A DNA stretch of 64,000 bases from NCBI GenBank assembly GCA_021781575.1, contig JAJXWP010000019.1, positions 1-64,000 of the forward strand, given 5' to 3'. Shown here piece after piece: positions 26,562 to 33,863 of this stretch. Source of the stretch: Pseudomonadota bacterium. GTDB taxonomy: Bacteria; Pseudomonadota; Alphaproteobacteria; Rhodospirillales; Magnetospirillaceae. The notes under the pieces were generated by a model. The model did not search any database, was not told where the DNA came from, and worked only from the letters and a program-made list of their open reading frames with translations. How positions within the stretch are numbered: the stretch's first letter is position 1; each line of letters starts with the position of its first letter. The position numbers and the translations under genes are program-made.

Positions 26562-26930
26562 AGACACCCATCGAGCCGCAAAAACACAATTACCCTGAGA
26601 GTCACTATCAGCTTCATCAACGATGAAGAATAGAAGCGCTCTACCTTCACGCTTTCCCGTGTCGTCGGGAAGCGATACCACACAGGCACACCCTCACTTT
26701 TCCAGCCCTAACCATTGTCAGCGGGGAGCGAAACCACGTGGCACCACAACCCGCTGGCTTCACCCAAACACGCGACATTGCTCCTGGGGAGCGAAACCAC
26801 GCACACGAAGACAATTCCATCCTGTGAATTACCACGTGGTATCAGTCCTAAAAATGCGTGGTTTCACTCCCGCGATGCGTGGTTTCACTCCCAAAAACCG
26901 CGTGGTATCACTATCGGCATATAGTGGTAT
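26495..26930. other. Iteron cluster of the replication origin (oriV)
   Basis: Four plus-orientation copies of a GGGAGCGAAACCACG-type iteron (26495-26510, 26666-26682, 26723-26738, 26786-26801) face four inverted copies, CGTGGTTTCACTCCC-type (26834-26847, 26857-26871, 26878-26892, 26901-26915). The perfect forms are at 26723, 26786, 26857 and 26878; the others have one or a few changes. The first lies inside the 3' end of repA. Iterons of this kind bind the initiator and also control copy number. Confidence 0.85.
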
Positions 26931-27009
26931 AACCTATTGGTTTGTCTACCTAATTGGACTCTTATACACATCTACAACTTTACTACAACCTTTATAACAA
27001 CTCTTAACA
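26931..27009. other. AT-rich unwinding region with DnaA box
   Basis: After the inverted iterons the sequence turns strongly AT-rich (CTTATACACATCTAC, TTTATAACAACTCTTAACAACC). TTATACACA at 26962-26970 differs from the DnaA box consensus TTATCCACA by one base. This is the probable strand-opening site of the origin. Confidence 0.65.
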
Positions 27010-27607
27010 ACCACTCTCCCCCACCTCATTCCCCCTTCTGCAACACAATCGGACGCCCGCGTATCGCTCGCAAGCGAGCGGCGGGCGACGAAGCGGGACG
27101 CTGCGCGTCCCCGCCCCTGGCCTCCGGTGCGCGCCTACTGCGCGCCGGTCATTCATAGGTGCTTGGAGTCCGCCATTGGCATCTTCGCCACCCCACACAT
27201 TCTCCGCGGACCACAGCTGTATTGCTTTCCAGGAAAGCATGTTGATTTTTCGATTGTACATCACGCTTTACCTCAAATCGGTTTGACCGCAACGAACAGG
27301 CTTGGCGGTCCTTCGGACCCTGGCGGCACGGCGACGTCGCCTCATTGGGTCATCGCAGAATCCTCCCAAAATCCTACGCTAAGGACTCTGAACGCTGATA
27401 CCCGCATCACGCCGGAATAGCGGCCGGGCCGGGCCGACCCAACCGACACACTCCAACGTGGAATCATAACAAGCACCCCCACAGGCGGTCTCACCCAAAA
27501 GATAGTCTCGGCGGCTGCGGCCCTCTTCCCCGCCGCGCTCTGGCTTTTTTTCGCCTTAATGGCTAAATTGGCCAGATTGGCGTTCTGATAAGAACCGAGG
27601 GTTCCCC
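27010..27607. other. Non-coding stretch after the origin
   Basis: About 600 bp with no convincing gene. It includes small GC-rich dyads (CGCTCGCAAGCGAGCG near 27067) and GC-rich filler. Short ORFs here (for example 27127-27420) have no ribosome-binding site and atypical composition. Confidence 0.5.
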
Positions 27608-27955
27608 ATGCTCATCCAAACCACCGACATAGACGATCTGCCACAATGCGACTCCACCCGTGTGAAAAATCGTTGGGGCACAATAACCCGTGCGGTAAGG
27701 ACGGACGGGCCGATGGTGGTGACAAACCGCAAACATGTCGATGTCGTTGTAATCGCCGCGGTCCAATATCGTGCACTCATCGAAAGGCTTCGCGAGGTGG
27801 AAAGCCATCAACAATCGGTTCTCGACCAGTTGGCGGCACGCTTCGACCAGCGCTTATCCGGGCTGCAGGACCCTGGTGCGATTGACAAGGTCGACGCTTT
27901 GTTTTCAGCCAAGGGGCAGGCCACGACGCGGCCGATTGCCGGACGCACTTTCTGA
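27608..27955 (+). CDS. Phd/YefM-like antitoxin
   Basis: 115 residues. VKNRWGTITRAVRTDGPMVVTNRKHVDVVVIAAVQYRALIERL matches the N-terminal DNA-binding domain of Phd/YefM antitoxins (a strand-helix unit ending in 'vvxxYxxl'). The C-terminal half is a helical segment that could neutralise the toxin. Its stop overlaps the start of the zeta-like toxin, so the two are co-translated. Confidence 0.75.
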   Translation: MLIQTTDIDDLPQCDSTRVKNRWGTITRAVRTDGPMVVTNRKHVDVVVIAAVQYRALIERLREVESHQQSVLDQLAARFDQRLSGLQDPGAIDKVDALFSAKGQATTRPIAGRTF

Positions 27956-28641
27956 TGACACGCCGCCCGTTTATAGCGGTCTTGGCTGGGGTCAACGGTG
28001 CGGGAAAGAGTTCGGTCGGCGGCAGCTTGCTCCAGGACGTCGGGCTTCCCTGTTATAATCCCGATACTTTCGCGCGGGAGATGAAGGATGAGGCCGGCCT
28101 ATCCTTAGCCGAGGCTAACGCGCGGGCGTGGCAATATGGCTTCGATCGCCTTCGCCAGGCGATCGACCAACATGGCAATTTCGCGCTGGAAACCACGCTG
28201 GGTGGATCATCAATCTCGCAACTGCTACTTGAGGCGGCCAAAACCCACGATGTCTTGGTGTGGTTCTGTGGGTTGACCTCTCCTGAGTTACACATTGAAC
28301 GGGTGACTCTCCGGGTGGCTCACGGTGGTCATCCGATTCCGCCCGAGACAATACGCGAGCGATGGCGGTCGTCGCGGTCAAATCTGATAACACTCCTTCC
28401 CCATCTCACCCGCCTACAGCTGTTCGACAACAGTTTCACGGTCGCCGACGGCGACCTCATTCCTAGCCCACCTCTGGTCCTTGACTACCACAATAGGCGG
28501 GTCCTTGTACCCGATGCTTGCGACCATGCGGCCCTTGTTGCTATCCCAGAGTGGGCAAAACCGATCGTCGAGAAAGCCTTGCTGATGGTGGACACGAGAC
28601 ATTCACCGACCCCTCACACCACCCATCGTCAAATCGGCTGA
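27955..28641 (+). CDS. Zeta-toxin-like P-loop kinase
   Basis: 228 residues. FIAVLAGVNGAGKSSVGG gives a Walker A motif at residues 12-19; YNPDTFAREM, FALETTLGGSS and HIERVTLRVAHGGHPIPPETIRERW with Arg residues correspond to zeta-toxin motifs (phosphotransfer to UDP-sugars). Known zeta toxins usually pair with epsilon-type antitoxins; here the partner is Phd/YefM-like. It probably acts in plasmid maintenance. Confidence 0.82.
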   Translation: MTRRPFIAVLAGVNGAGKSSVGGSLLQDVGLPCYNPDTFAREMKDEAGLSLAEANARAWQYGFDRLRQAIDQHGNFALETTLGGSSISQLLLEAAKTHDVLVWFCGLTSPELHIERVTLRVAHGGHPIPPETIRERWRSSRSNLITLLPHLTRLQLFDNSFTVADGDLIPSPPLVLDYHNRRVLVPDACDHAALVAIPEWAKPIVEKALLMVDTRHSPTPHTTHRQIG

Positions 28642-28767
28642 TTTATTTTCTCCTTGCAGCAGTTCATACGCCAGGCCTTTGCTTAGGCTGGGGTGGACCT
28701 TTCTTAGACAACGATCCTCGCACTGATACCACGCTGTTCGCTCTTCTGGGGGAGCGTATACGTCCTT

Positions 28768-28797
28768 TTGTCCTTTCGCCCTTCGCGCGGTTATGGT
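28768..28797 (+). promoter_or_regulatory. Promoter of the par operon
   Basis: TTGTCC (28768-28773), 18 nt, TATGGT (28792-28797). The same boxes with the same spacing, and a shared 16-mer CGTCCTTTTGTCCTTT, occur upstream of the Mom-like gene at 33803-33832. The parA start lies about 145 nt downstream, beyond the palindrome. Confidence 0.5.
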
Positions 28798-28856
28798 AGA
28801 ACGGTTTCGGACATTTTTTGGGCCGGATGAAGGTGTTGGTTTGCCCGTCGCCGCCG

Positions 28857-28886
28857 ACCAAATGTTAGGCCGGCCTAACATTTGGT
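28857..28886. repeat. 30-bp perfect palindrome upstream of parA, candidate parS/operator
   Basis: The 15-base arm ACCAAATGTTAGGCC is followed at once by its exact reverse complement. It lies 55 nt before parA and about 60 nt after the promoter. A perfect palindrome without a loop favours protein binding over an RNA hairpin; the tandem RHH protein or the ParB-like partner are the natural candidates. Confidence 0.65.
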
Positions 28887-28941
28887 GCCGCTTTCGCTGC
28901 GGGGCTGGTCATGATAGCCTTGTCGCTGGAGGAATAACCCG

Positions 28942-29604
28942 ATGATTGTTGATGTAATAAATGGCTCCGCTCCCATGAAGCGGCTCCTGATCAGTGGACC
29001 GAAGGGGGGAATCGGCAAGACCACCATCTCCCGCAACATCGCCGTTGCCGGTGCTCTGGCCGGCTTTTCCGTGGCAACCTTGGATCTCGATATGCAGCGC
29101 GGCCTGACCAAGTGGTTCAGCAAGCGCCCCGACGACATGGCATCGATCACTCACTTCGAAGCCACGATGTTGACGTCCGATGTGCAGGACGCGCTTGCTG
29201 GTATTGTCGGGTTTGATCTGCTGATCATCGACACCCCTCCGTCTATTGAAGATCATCCGGAATCGTTCAAAATTCTAGCCGGGGCGGCGGACTTCATCAT
29301 CGTTCCCACCGGTAGCTCTGACGATGATCTGGATAGCGTTCGCCCCTGGATGCAGTTCGTCAAAAGCACCGGCGCCCGAGCGGCGTTTGTCCTGAATAGA
29401 GTCAAACCGCGCGCCACTGGCTTCATCGAAGCAAAATCGATCCTGGTGCAGACCGGACACCTCTGTCCCATTGAGGTCCCCGACTACGAGGATATTGCCT
29501 TCAGCGGCAACCGCGGGATCGGTTTATTGGAGCTGAAGCGCGCCAAAGGCGCCGACCATATCGGCGGTGTGTGGCATTACGTGAAGGCGGAGATGGGACT
29601 TTAA
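28942..29604 (+). CDS. parA: ParA-family partition ATPase
   Basis: 220 residues with the deviant Walker A KGGIGKTT (about residues 21-28), VATLDLDMQRGLTKW (Walker A') and LLIIDTPPS (Walker B). A GGAGGAATAACCC site precedes the ATG; a second ATG at 28975 is less well placed. It lacks an N-terminal HTH, so it is a short Ib-like ParA, and another protein would have to do autoregulation. Confidence 0.9.
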   Translation: MIVDVINGSAPMKRLLISGPKGGIGKTTISRNIAVAGALAGFSVATLDLDMQRGLTKWFSKRPDDMASITHFEATMLTSDVQDALAGIVGFDLLIIDTPPSIEDHPESFKILAGAADFIIVPTGSSDDDLDSVRPWMQFVKSTGARAAFVLNRVKPRATGFIEAKSILVQTGHLCPIEVPDYEDIAFSGNRGIGLLELKRAKGADHIGGVWHYVKAEMGL

Positions 29605-29605
29605 G

Positions 29606-30241
29606 ATGAGCGGATTCCGACAAGTCAGCAAGGCCCAGGCAAAAACCCATCTATCGCGTGACGAGCGGGTCGCTCGATTGGATGGGGCAGTTGTACAATT
29701 CAGCAACCGCGCGGAATACCAGCACGAAATCTCGCGCCTTTGGGAAAATGCCCAAGACACGTTCGTGACCATCGGCCGCTACCTGTTGGCCGCCGCCGCG
29801 TCACTACCACATGGCGAGTTCGATGTGATGGTGGAAAATGGACTGCCTTTCGGGCGGCAGATTGCTTACCAGCTGCGCAAGGTTGCGGAAGCCATCGATG
29901 GGGGGCGGTTTCCGCCGGAGCAGCTGCCACCGAGCTACACCACCATCTTCCAACTCACTACCCTCACCGATCCGCAATTGTCGGTCGCCAAGGAGAGAGG
30001 GTTGCTTCGGCCCGATGTCACTCGCCGCGAAATCATAACATTCCGTCGGGAGGTCGCGCGGGAGGCCGGTGCTGCGGCGACGCCCGCACAGCTGGCGGGG
30101 CTGGCCAAACGACGCGAGACCCTGTTGAAACAGAGGGATAAAATCCTTCGTGAACTGATGGAGGTCGAGCGGGCGATGTCCGATCTCGGTTTGCTGGCTG
30201 ATGGAGAGCCACTTCTGCCTCCCCGGGGCGACAACACGTGA
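29606..30241 (+). CDS. DUF3102-like protein in the parB position
   Basis: 211 residues. LWENAQDTFVTIGRYLLAAAASLPHGEFDVMVENGLPFGRQIAYQLRKVAEAI matches the DUF3102 pattern of a helical HTH-like unit; the C-terminal third is coiled coil (RRETLLKQRDKILRELMEVERAMSDLG). The ATG follows the parA stop by one base. Its place and coiled-coil end suggest a partition adaptor, but no direct ParB homology was seen. Confidence 0.65.
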   Translation: MSGFRQVSKAQAKTHLSRDERVARLDGAVVQFSNRAEYQHEISRLWENAQDTFVTIGRYLLAAAASLPHGEFDVMVENGLPFGRQIAYQLRKVAEAIDGGRFPPEQLPPSYTTIFQLTTLTDPQLSVAKERGLLRPDVTRREIITFRREVAREAGAAATPAQLAGLAKRRETLLKQRDKILRELMEVERAMSDLGLLADGEPLLPPRGDNT

Positions 30242-30297
30242 CGCCGGTCGTTGTTGTGGCATACTCGCCAGCCCCACTTCGATAGGGCTACCTGGTA

Positions 30298-30744
30298 ATG
30301 ACTAAAAAGCCGATACCCGGCAAATCCGATATTTCCAGCGTCACACCAACGAGTCTGCCGCGATATCCGTTTCACGTCCGCATGCCCGCGCAGTTTGTGC
30401 AGAAATGGGATGAGTTTGCATTTTCACGCGGGCGGCTGAAACGGCCCTATATGCTCCGCGTCGCCATCCAGTTGCTCGAGGAGTTGCCGCCGCCACGGCT
30501 GCAGGACCTGGTGAATGATATGCGTCGTTTACGGGATCGCGAAACCTATCACCCTTTGCAGGACTGCAATACAAAGCTACCCCAGGAGCTTATCGATCGC
30601 CTGGACGGCTTTGCCGTCTATCACGGTCGCCTTACTCGACCTGAGATTCTGCGGCTCAGCTTATTGGTGCTCGAGGCTTTGCCGGCGGCACAACTGCAAT
30701 CAATGATCGCCGCCGCTCGCCAACAAAGGACACCAGGCTCTTGA
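30298..30744 (+). CDS. Tandem ribbon-helix-helix-like protein
   Basis: 148 residues made of two copies of the same roughly 50-residue unit: FHVRMPAQFVQKWDEFAFSRGRLKRPYMLRVAIQLLEELP and then NTKLPQELIDRLDGFAVYHGRLTRPEILRLSLLVLEALP, each followed by P.LQ. The strand-helix-helix layout (xxLPxxl, then helix, then GRLxRP turn and helix) suggests a single chain mimicking an RHH dimer. It follows the par genes and could bind the 30-bp palindrome. Confidence 0.65.
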   Translation: MTKKPIPGKSDISSVTPTSLPRYPFHVRMPAQFVQKWDEFAFSRGRLKRPYMLRVAIQLLEELPPPRLQDLVNDMRRLRDRETYHPLQDCNTKLPQELIDRLDGFAVYHGRLTRPEILRLSLLVLEALPAAQLQSMIAAARQQRTPGS

Positions 30745-31030
30745 CGCCATCGTGGTTCCATAAAGGAGAAAAAATTTTTTGGTCGGTTCGCCCTGATTGC
30801 GGGCGCGTCGTATGGCCTGGCTCTGATGGATTTCCTCTGCCAGGGACCGGAATAATCTCCCCCCCCCCCCTCTCTCACTCAAGCGGTCGACTCGTCGACC
30901 GATAACCATCCACCCCGACGCCCAACCCGACACCCGTGTACACGCGCCCTTGCGTCCTTTTTGCTTGGTGTTTGATACCTTTTAAGGTATCGTCTGGTGG
31001 TGAATCAGGTCCACAGAAGGGCTTCCCCAG
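30745..31030. other. Intergenic region with C12 tract, shared 20-mer and dyad
   Basis: It holds a run of 12 C (30859-30870), the 20-mer ACGCGCCCTTGCGTCCTTTT (30942-30961) also found at 33785-33804, and an 18-bp dyad GATACCTT-TT-AAGGTATC (30974-30991). The dyad is well placed to regulate the gene at 31031. No clear -35/-10 pair was identified. Confidence 0.45.
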
Positions 31031-31468
31031 ATGCAACACACCACTTCCCACACCTCACAGTGTCCTCGCGGCGCGATTGCCATCACCACAACAACTGGTC
31101 TTGCCACCGACGGCTATTTTGCCGGCGACACGGACACCACACCGGACCATCACTTCGTGGTGTTGCCCGGTCTCCCGCGTACCACAATGGGGTGTCAGTC
31201 GGCCACTCCGACGACGTCAATCGATCACCTCTCGCCGACCGGCTGTGAGCGGTTGCTTTGGTCCCTGTTAGCACCGCGTTGGATAACGCTGCTGCGGTGC
31301 CATCCCGTGCGCGTTGGTCGAACGGGACAGGGGCGTCTCGCCGCTGTATTCGAACCGCCACGGTCTGACCGGCCGCTGGCTATCGCCTTGGCTCTCCCCG
31401 CCGCTTTTGGGGTGGCGGAAATCATCGACCCACGCGCCGTGGATATTAATCCCCCGGGGCTCGCGTAG
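31031..31468 (+). CDS. Hypothetical protein
   Basis: 145 residues, Thr/His-rich at the N-terminus with no recognised domain (ERLLWSLLAPRWITLLRCHP; LAIALALPAAFGVAEIIDP in the second half). A GAAGGG lies about 10 nt upstream of the ATG and a dyad further upstream. Coding status is plausible but not secure. Confidence 0.4.
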   Translation: MQHTTSHTSQCPRGAIAITTTTGLATDGYFAGDTDTTPDHHFVVLPGLPRTTMGCQSATPTTSIDHLSPTGCERLLWSLLAPRWITLLRCHPVRVGRTGQGRLAAVFEPPRSDRPLAIALALPAAFGVAEIIDPRAVDINPPGLA

Positions 31469-31521
31469 GACTCCCGACACAGTCACCAACAATCTCATCA
31501 CCAAAAGCAAGGACGGAAACA

Positions 31522-32190
31522 ATGAGCATTTCCCTCCATAAGACGTTCTGTCGACAAGACCGATATGCGGGGCGGGCGGCAACACAGCGAGCCGCGATCG
31601 ACGGTTTGACGGCCGCCGAGGATTTGGATCTGACCGGCCGATCGATAATCCGCCGCTCGGAAGCCCGGCGCCACTATGCGGTGACCTGCCGTCGCCGGCA
31701 GGTTGGCCAATATCTCAAGATGCTGGATGACACTGCGCCCATGCTTGGCGGCGACGCGAGCGAGGTCGCGCTGCTGGAAATGCAACTGACAGCCTTGCTA
31801 CAACAGCGGCAGGACTATAAGGACCGTAACAAGGCTGCTCGGCGCAGGTGTAGGTCTGCTGTGCCGGGTGAAGTGCTCTCAATGTTGTCATCAATCATTC
31901 GACGGGTCGAACAACAAATCGCCGCCCTTTCTGTTCCCCGTGGCATGTCATTGGACACCCTACCACACCCCATCGTCGGCGCCGGCTATACACTGGCCGC
32001 CGAGATGGATCATAACCGACTGCTGTTTTGCTTCAGTCGACCGCCGTCTCGCGCCGCGCGTATGATACTTCGACACCACGGCTTTACACTTCAGCCCAGC
32101 TCGCAGTGCTGGGTGCGGACTTGCAACGCCGGGGCTTGTTTTGCGGCGCGCCGTGCCGCCGCGGCGCTCGACCAGTTGACTGCCAATTAG
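31522..32190 (+). CDS. Hypothetical protein with DUF3560-like C-terminal motif
   Basis: 222 residues starting MSISLHKTF after AAGGACGGAAACA. The middle is helical. The C-terminal part (MDHNRLLFCFSRPPSRAARMILRHHGFTLQPSSQCWVRTCNAGACFAARRA) has the pattern 'NRLxFxFxxxPsxxxxxxLxxxGFxxxPssxxWxR' found at the ends of many plasmid proteins. Function unknown. Confidence 0.6.
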   Translation: MSISLHKTFCRQDRYAGRAATQRAAIDGLTAAEDLDLTGRSIIRRSEARRHYAVTCRRRQVGQYLKMLDDTAPMLGGDASEVALLEMQLTALLQQRQDYKDRNKAARRRCRSAVPGEVLSMLSSIIRRVEQQIAALSVPRGMSLDTLPHPIVGAGYTLAAEMDHNRLLFCFSRPPSRAARMILRHHGFTLQPSSQCWVRTCNAGACFAARRAAAALDQLTAN

Positions 32191-32201
32191 GGGGGGCGGC
32201 G

Positions 32202-32888
32202 ATGAAAACAATCACCGCCTGGATTGCCGCCCAGACCGTCCTTAACTGGGAGGCGGACCGTAAGCAGGGATTTTCTCTCTACGGCATAACCAGCCGACAC
32301 TATCACAGCGCCATGTCTATGGCCGCTGGCGACCTGGTCATCCACTACGCGGCGGGGGGGTACGTGACCGGGGTTCGTTACGTGATTGCTGATGGCGTCG
32401 TTCCCCTTGGCCGCAATAGCCACTATGTGAAACAGTATCCGTGGGCTATTCGGACCGCACCACTTGCCGTCCTTCCCCGCTACGCCTGGTCCCCCGTAAA
32501 ACCGCTCCTTCCTCAACTGACCATGGTGCGCGACGTCGGAACCGGCATGTACTGCTTTCAGACGGCGCTGAAACGCATACCGCACTGTGATGCGGTCGTC
32601 TTCCTGGAAGCCGTGGTTGAACAACTCCGGCGCCTACGCGAAGCACCATTCACCGCCGCAACGGCTATTCCCCGCTGTTGGGCCTACCGGCAGGCGCTGC
32701 GCGCCTCCGGCAACCAGGCTGCGCTGGACGCCTACAACGACAAAACCATCGACGCCGACCGGTTCTGGCGGGCCGTCTATGCGGGCCGCGGTGTCGTGCC
32801 ATTTCTCGATTGGCGCGGTAATGTGTCGCCGTTGGTCGGAGAATATCTACCTCATCACGGGGGCGATCGGGAGGCTGGTCATGTCTGA
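32202..32888 (+). CDS. EVE/PUA-like domain protein
   Basis: 228 residues from ATG at 32202 after GGGGGGGCGGCG; a start at 32028 would overlap the previous gene. ITAWIAAQTVLNWEADRKQGFSLYGI, AMSMAAGDLVIHYAAGGYVTGVRYV and VKQYPWAIRTAPLAVLP follow the EVE-fold pattern (Trp near the start, 'GDxxxxY', 'GxxxV', 'YPxRxxT'). EVE domains read modified bases and often sit next to restriction or modification genes; the Mom-like gene is 1 kb downstream. The fold call is from pattern only. Confidence 0.5.
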   Translation: MKTITAWIAAQTVLNWEADRKQGFSLYGITSRHYHSAMSMAAGDLVIHYAAGGYVTGVRYVIADGVVPLGRNSHYVKQYPWAIRTAPLAVLPRYAWSPVKPLLPQLTMVRDVGTGMYCFQTALKRIPHCDAVVFLEAVVEQLRRLREAPFTAATAIPRCWAYRQALRASGNQAALDAYNDKTIDADRFWRAVYAGRGVVPFLDWRGNVSPLVGEYLPHHGGDREAGHV

Positions 32889-33168
32889 GCCTGACGACAT
32901 CGGCAACACACCCCGGTGTCCGATCGGGCCGCGGCAGTACTACAACATCAGCACCTTGCTAACCCGACGCCGTGTAGCACTGTCGCTGACCCAGGCTGAG
33001 GTTGCCGCCAACATCCCTTGCAGCCGTGCCCGCGTCAATAAGTGGGAGGGCGGCCTCGAGCGGCCAGGTGGAGAACACTTATGCAGCTGGGCGGCCGTGC
33101 TAGGCGTTGAGCTGGTGCCGGTCATTCGTCTCAACCCGCCGGCGCCGGGGCGTGACCATAAGAAATGA
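32881..33168 (+). CDS. XRE-family HTH protein
   Basis: 95 residues; ATG at 32881 overlaps the previous stop by 8 nt. ISTLLTRRRVALSLTQAEVAANIPCSRARVNKWEGGLERPGGEHLCSWAAVLGVELVPVIRL is a complete Cro/C1 helix-turn-helix domain with a short Pro-rich tail. Probably a regulator translated together with the EVE-like protein. Confidence 0.7.
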   Translation: MSEPDDIGNTPRCPIGPRQYYNISTLLTRRRVALSLTQAEVAANIPCSRARVNKWEGGLERPGGEHLCSWAAVLGVELVPVIRLNPPAPGRDHKK

Positions 33169-33260
33169 TGTCGAGGGCGACAGTCGACACCTGATAACAT
33201 CGCTACATTTCCGGTCAACTCGACTATGGTACCTGTAGACACCAAATAGCATACATCATC

Positions 33261-33770
33261 ATGATCGACGTCGATACCACGCGCACCGAGATTGCCCATC
33301 TCACACAGGAACAACAACAACTGATCGCTGAGGATGAGGCCGCTGAACCGGCAATCACCGCGGCGGGCAGCGCAGTGCGGGCCGCCGAGCGGCGGGCCCA
33401 ACGTGCGGCTGATCTTCTCGAGGCCGGCACCGCACAGAATGCACTGCGTCTGGCCCGTCAACGGCTCGGCCGCTTGGAGAGCGAACGCCAGGCTCGTGGT
33501 ACGCGCCTTGAGGCTATCGCGAAAGAATTGGCCGCTTGGCAACAAAGACAGACCCTCGCCTTGACTGACCACACACGGCGACCTAGTCCAACGCCTTGGA
33601 GTGGTCACCCCGGGCCGGCTGGGATGACCAGACTCGACGACGCGGAGGGGCACTTTGTCGCCGATGTTTGTCGGGCCGCTGATGCCGCCCTCATCCTCTC
33701 CCTGGTGAACGAGCGTGGCGCCTTGCTTGACATCACACCATCGCAGAGCGAGGTAAAAAACAGCTCGTAA
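33261..33770 (+). CDS. Hypothetical coiled-coil protein
   Basis: 169 residues. Residues 5-95 are a Glu/Ala/Arg-rich coiled coil (ERRAQRAADLLEAG; ALRLARQRLGRLESERQARG). The C-terminal part has no recognised domain. A TATGGT box (33225-33230) lies 30 nt upstream, but no clear ribosome-binding site does. Confidence 0.5.
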   Translation: MIDVDTTRTEIAHLTQEQQQLIAEDEAAEPAITAAGSAVRAAERRAQRAADLLEAGTAQNALRLARQRLGRLESERQARGTRLEAIAKELAAWQQRQTLALTDHTRRPSPTPWSGHPGPAGMTRLDDAEGHFVADVCRAADAALILSLVNERGALLDITPSQSEVKNSS

Positions 33771-33802
33771 AAACACGGTTCCATACGCGCCCTTGCGTCC
33801 TT

Positions 33803-33832
33803 TTGTCCTTTTTTCTTGCTTGCACCTATGGT
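33803..33832 (+). promoter_or_regulatory. Promoter of the Mom-like / radical SAM cassette
   Basis: TTGTCC (33803-33808), 18 nt, TATGGT (33827-33832). The boxes, spacing and upstream 16-mer are shared with the par promoter. Transcription would start near 33839, which excludes the ATG at 33828 as a start and supports the ATG at 33864. Confidence 0.5.
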
Positions 33833-33863
33833 ACAAACGGGGAACTCATACCCCGTCGGAGCC

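Noticed and set aside
27127-27420. 97-codon plus-strand frame after the origin
   Set aside because: No ribosome-binding site, no recognisable domain and atypical composition.
30859-30870. C12 tract as a phase-variation switch
   Set aside because: It lies outside any reading frame and not within a recognisable promoter spacer; a sequencing artefact is possible.
32940-33836. Minus-strand frame of 298 codons
   Set aside because: It covers the XRE gene, the coiled-coil gene and their promoters in antisense; no ribosome-binding site.
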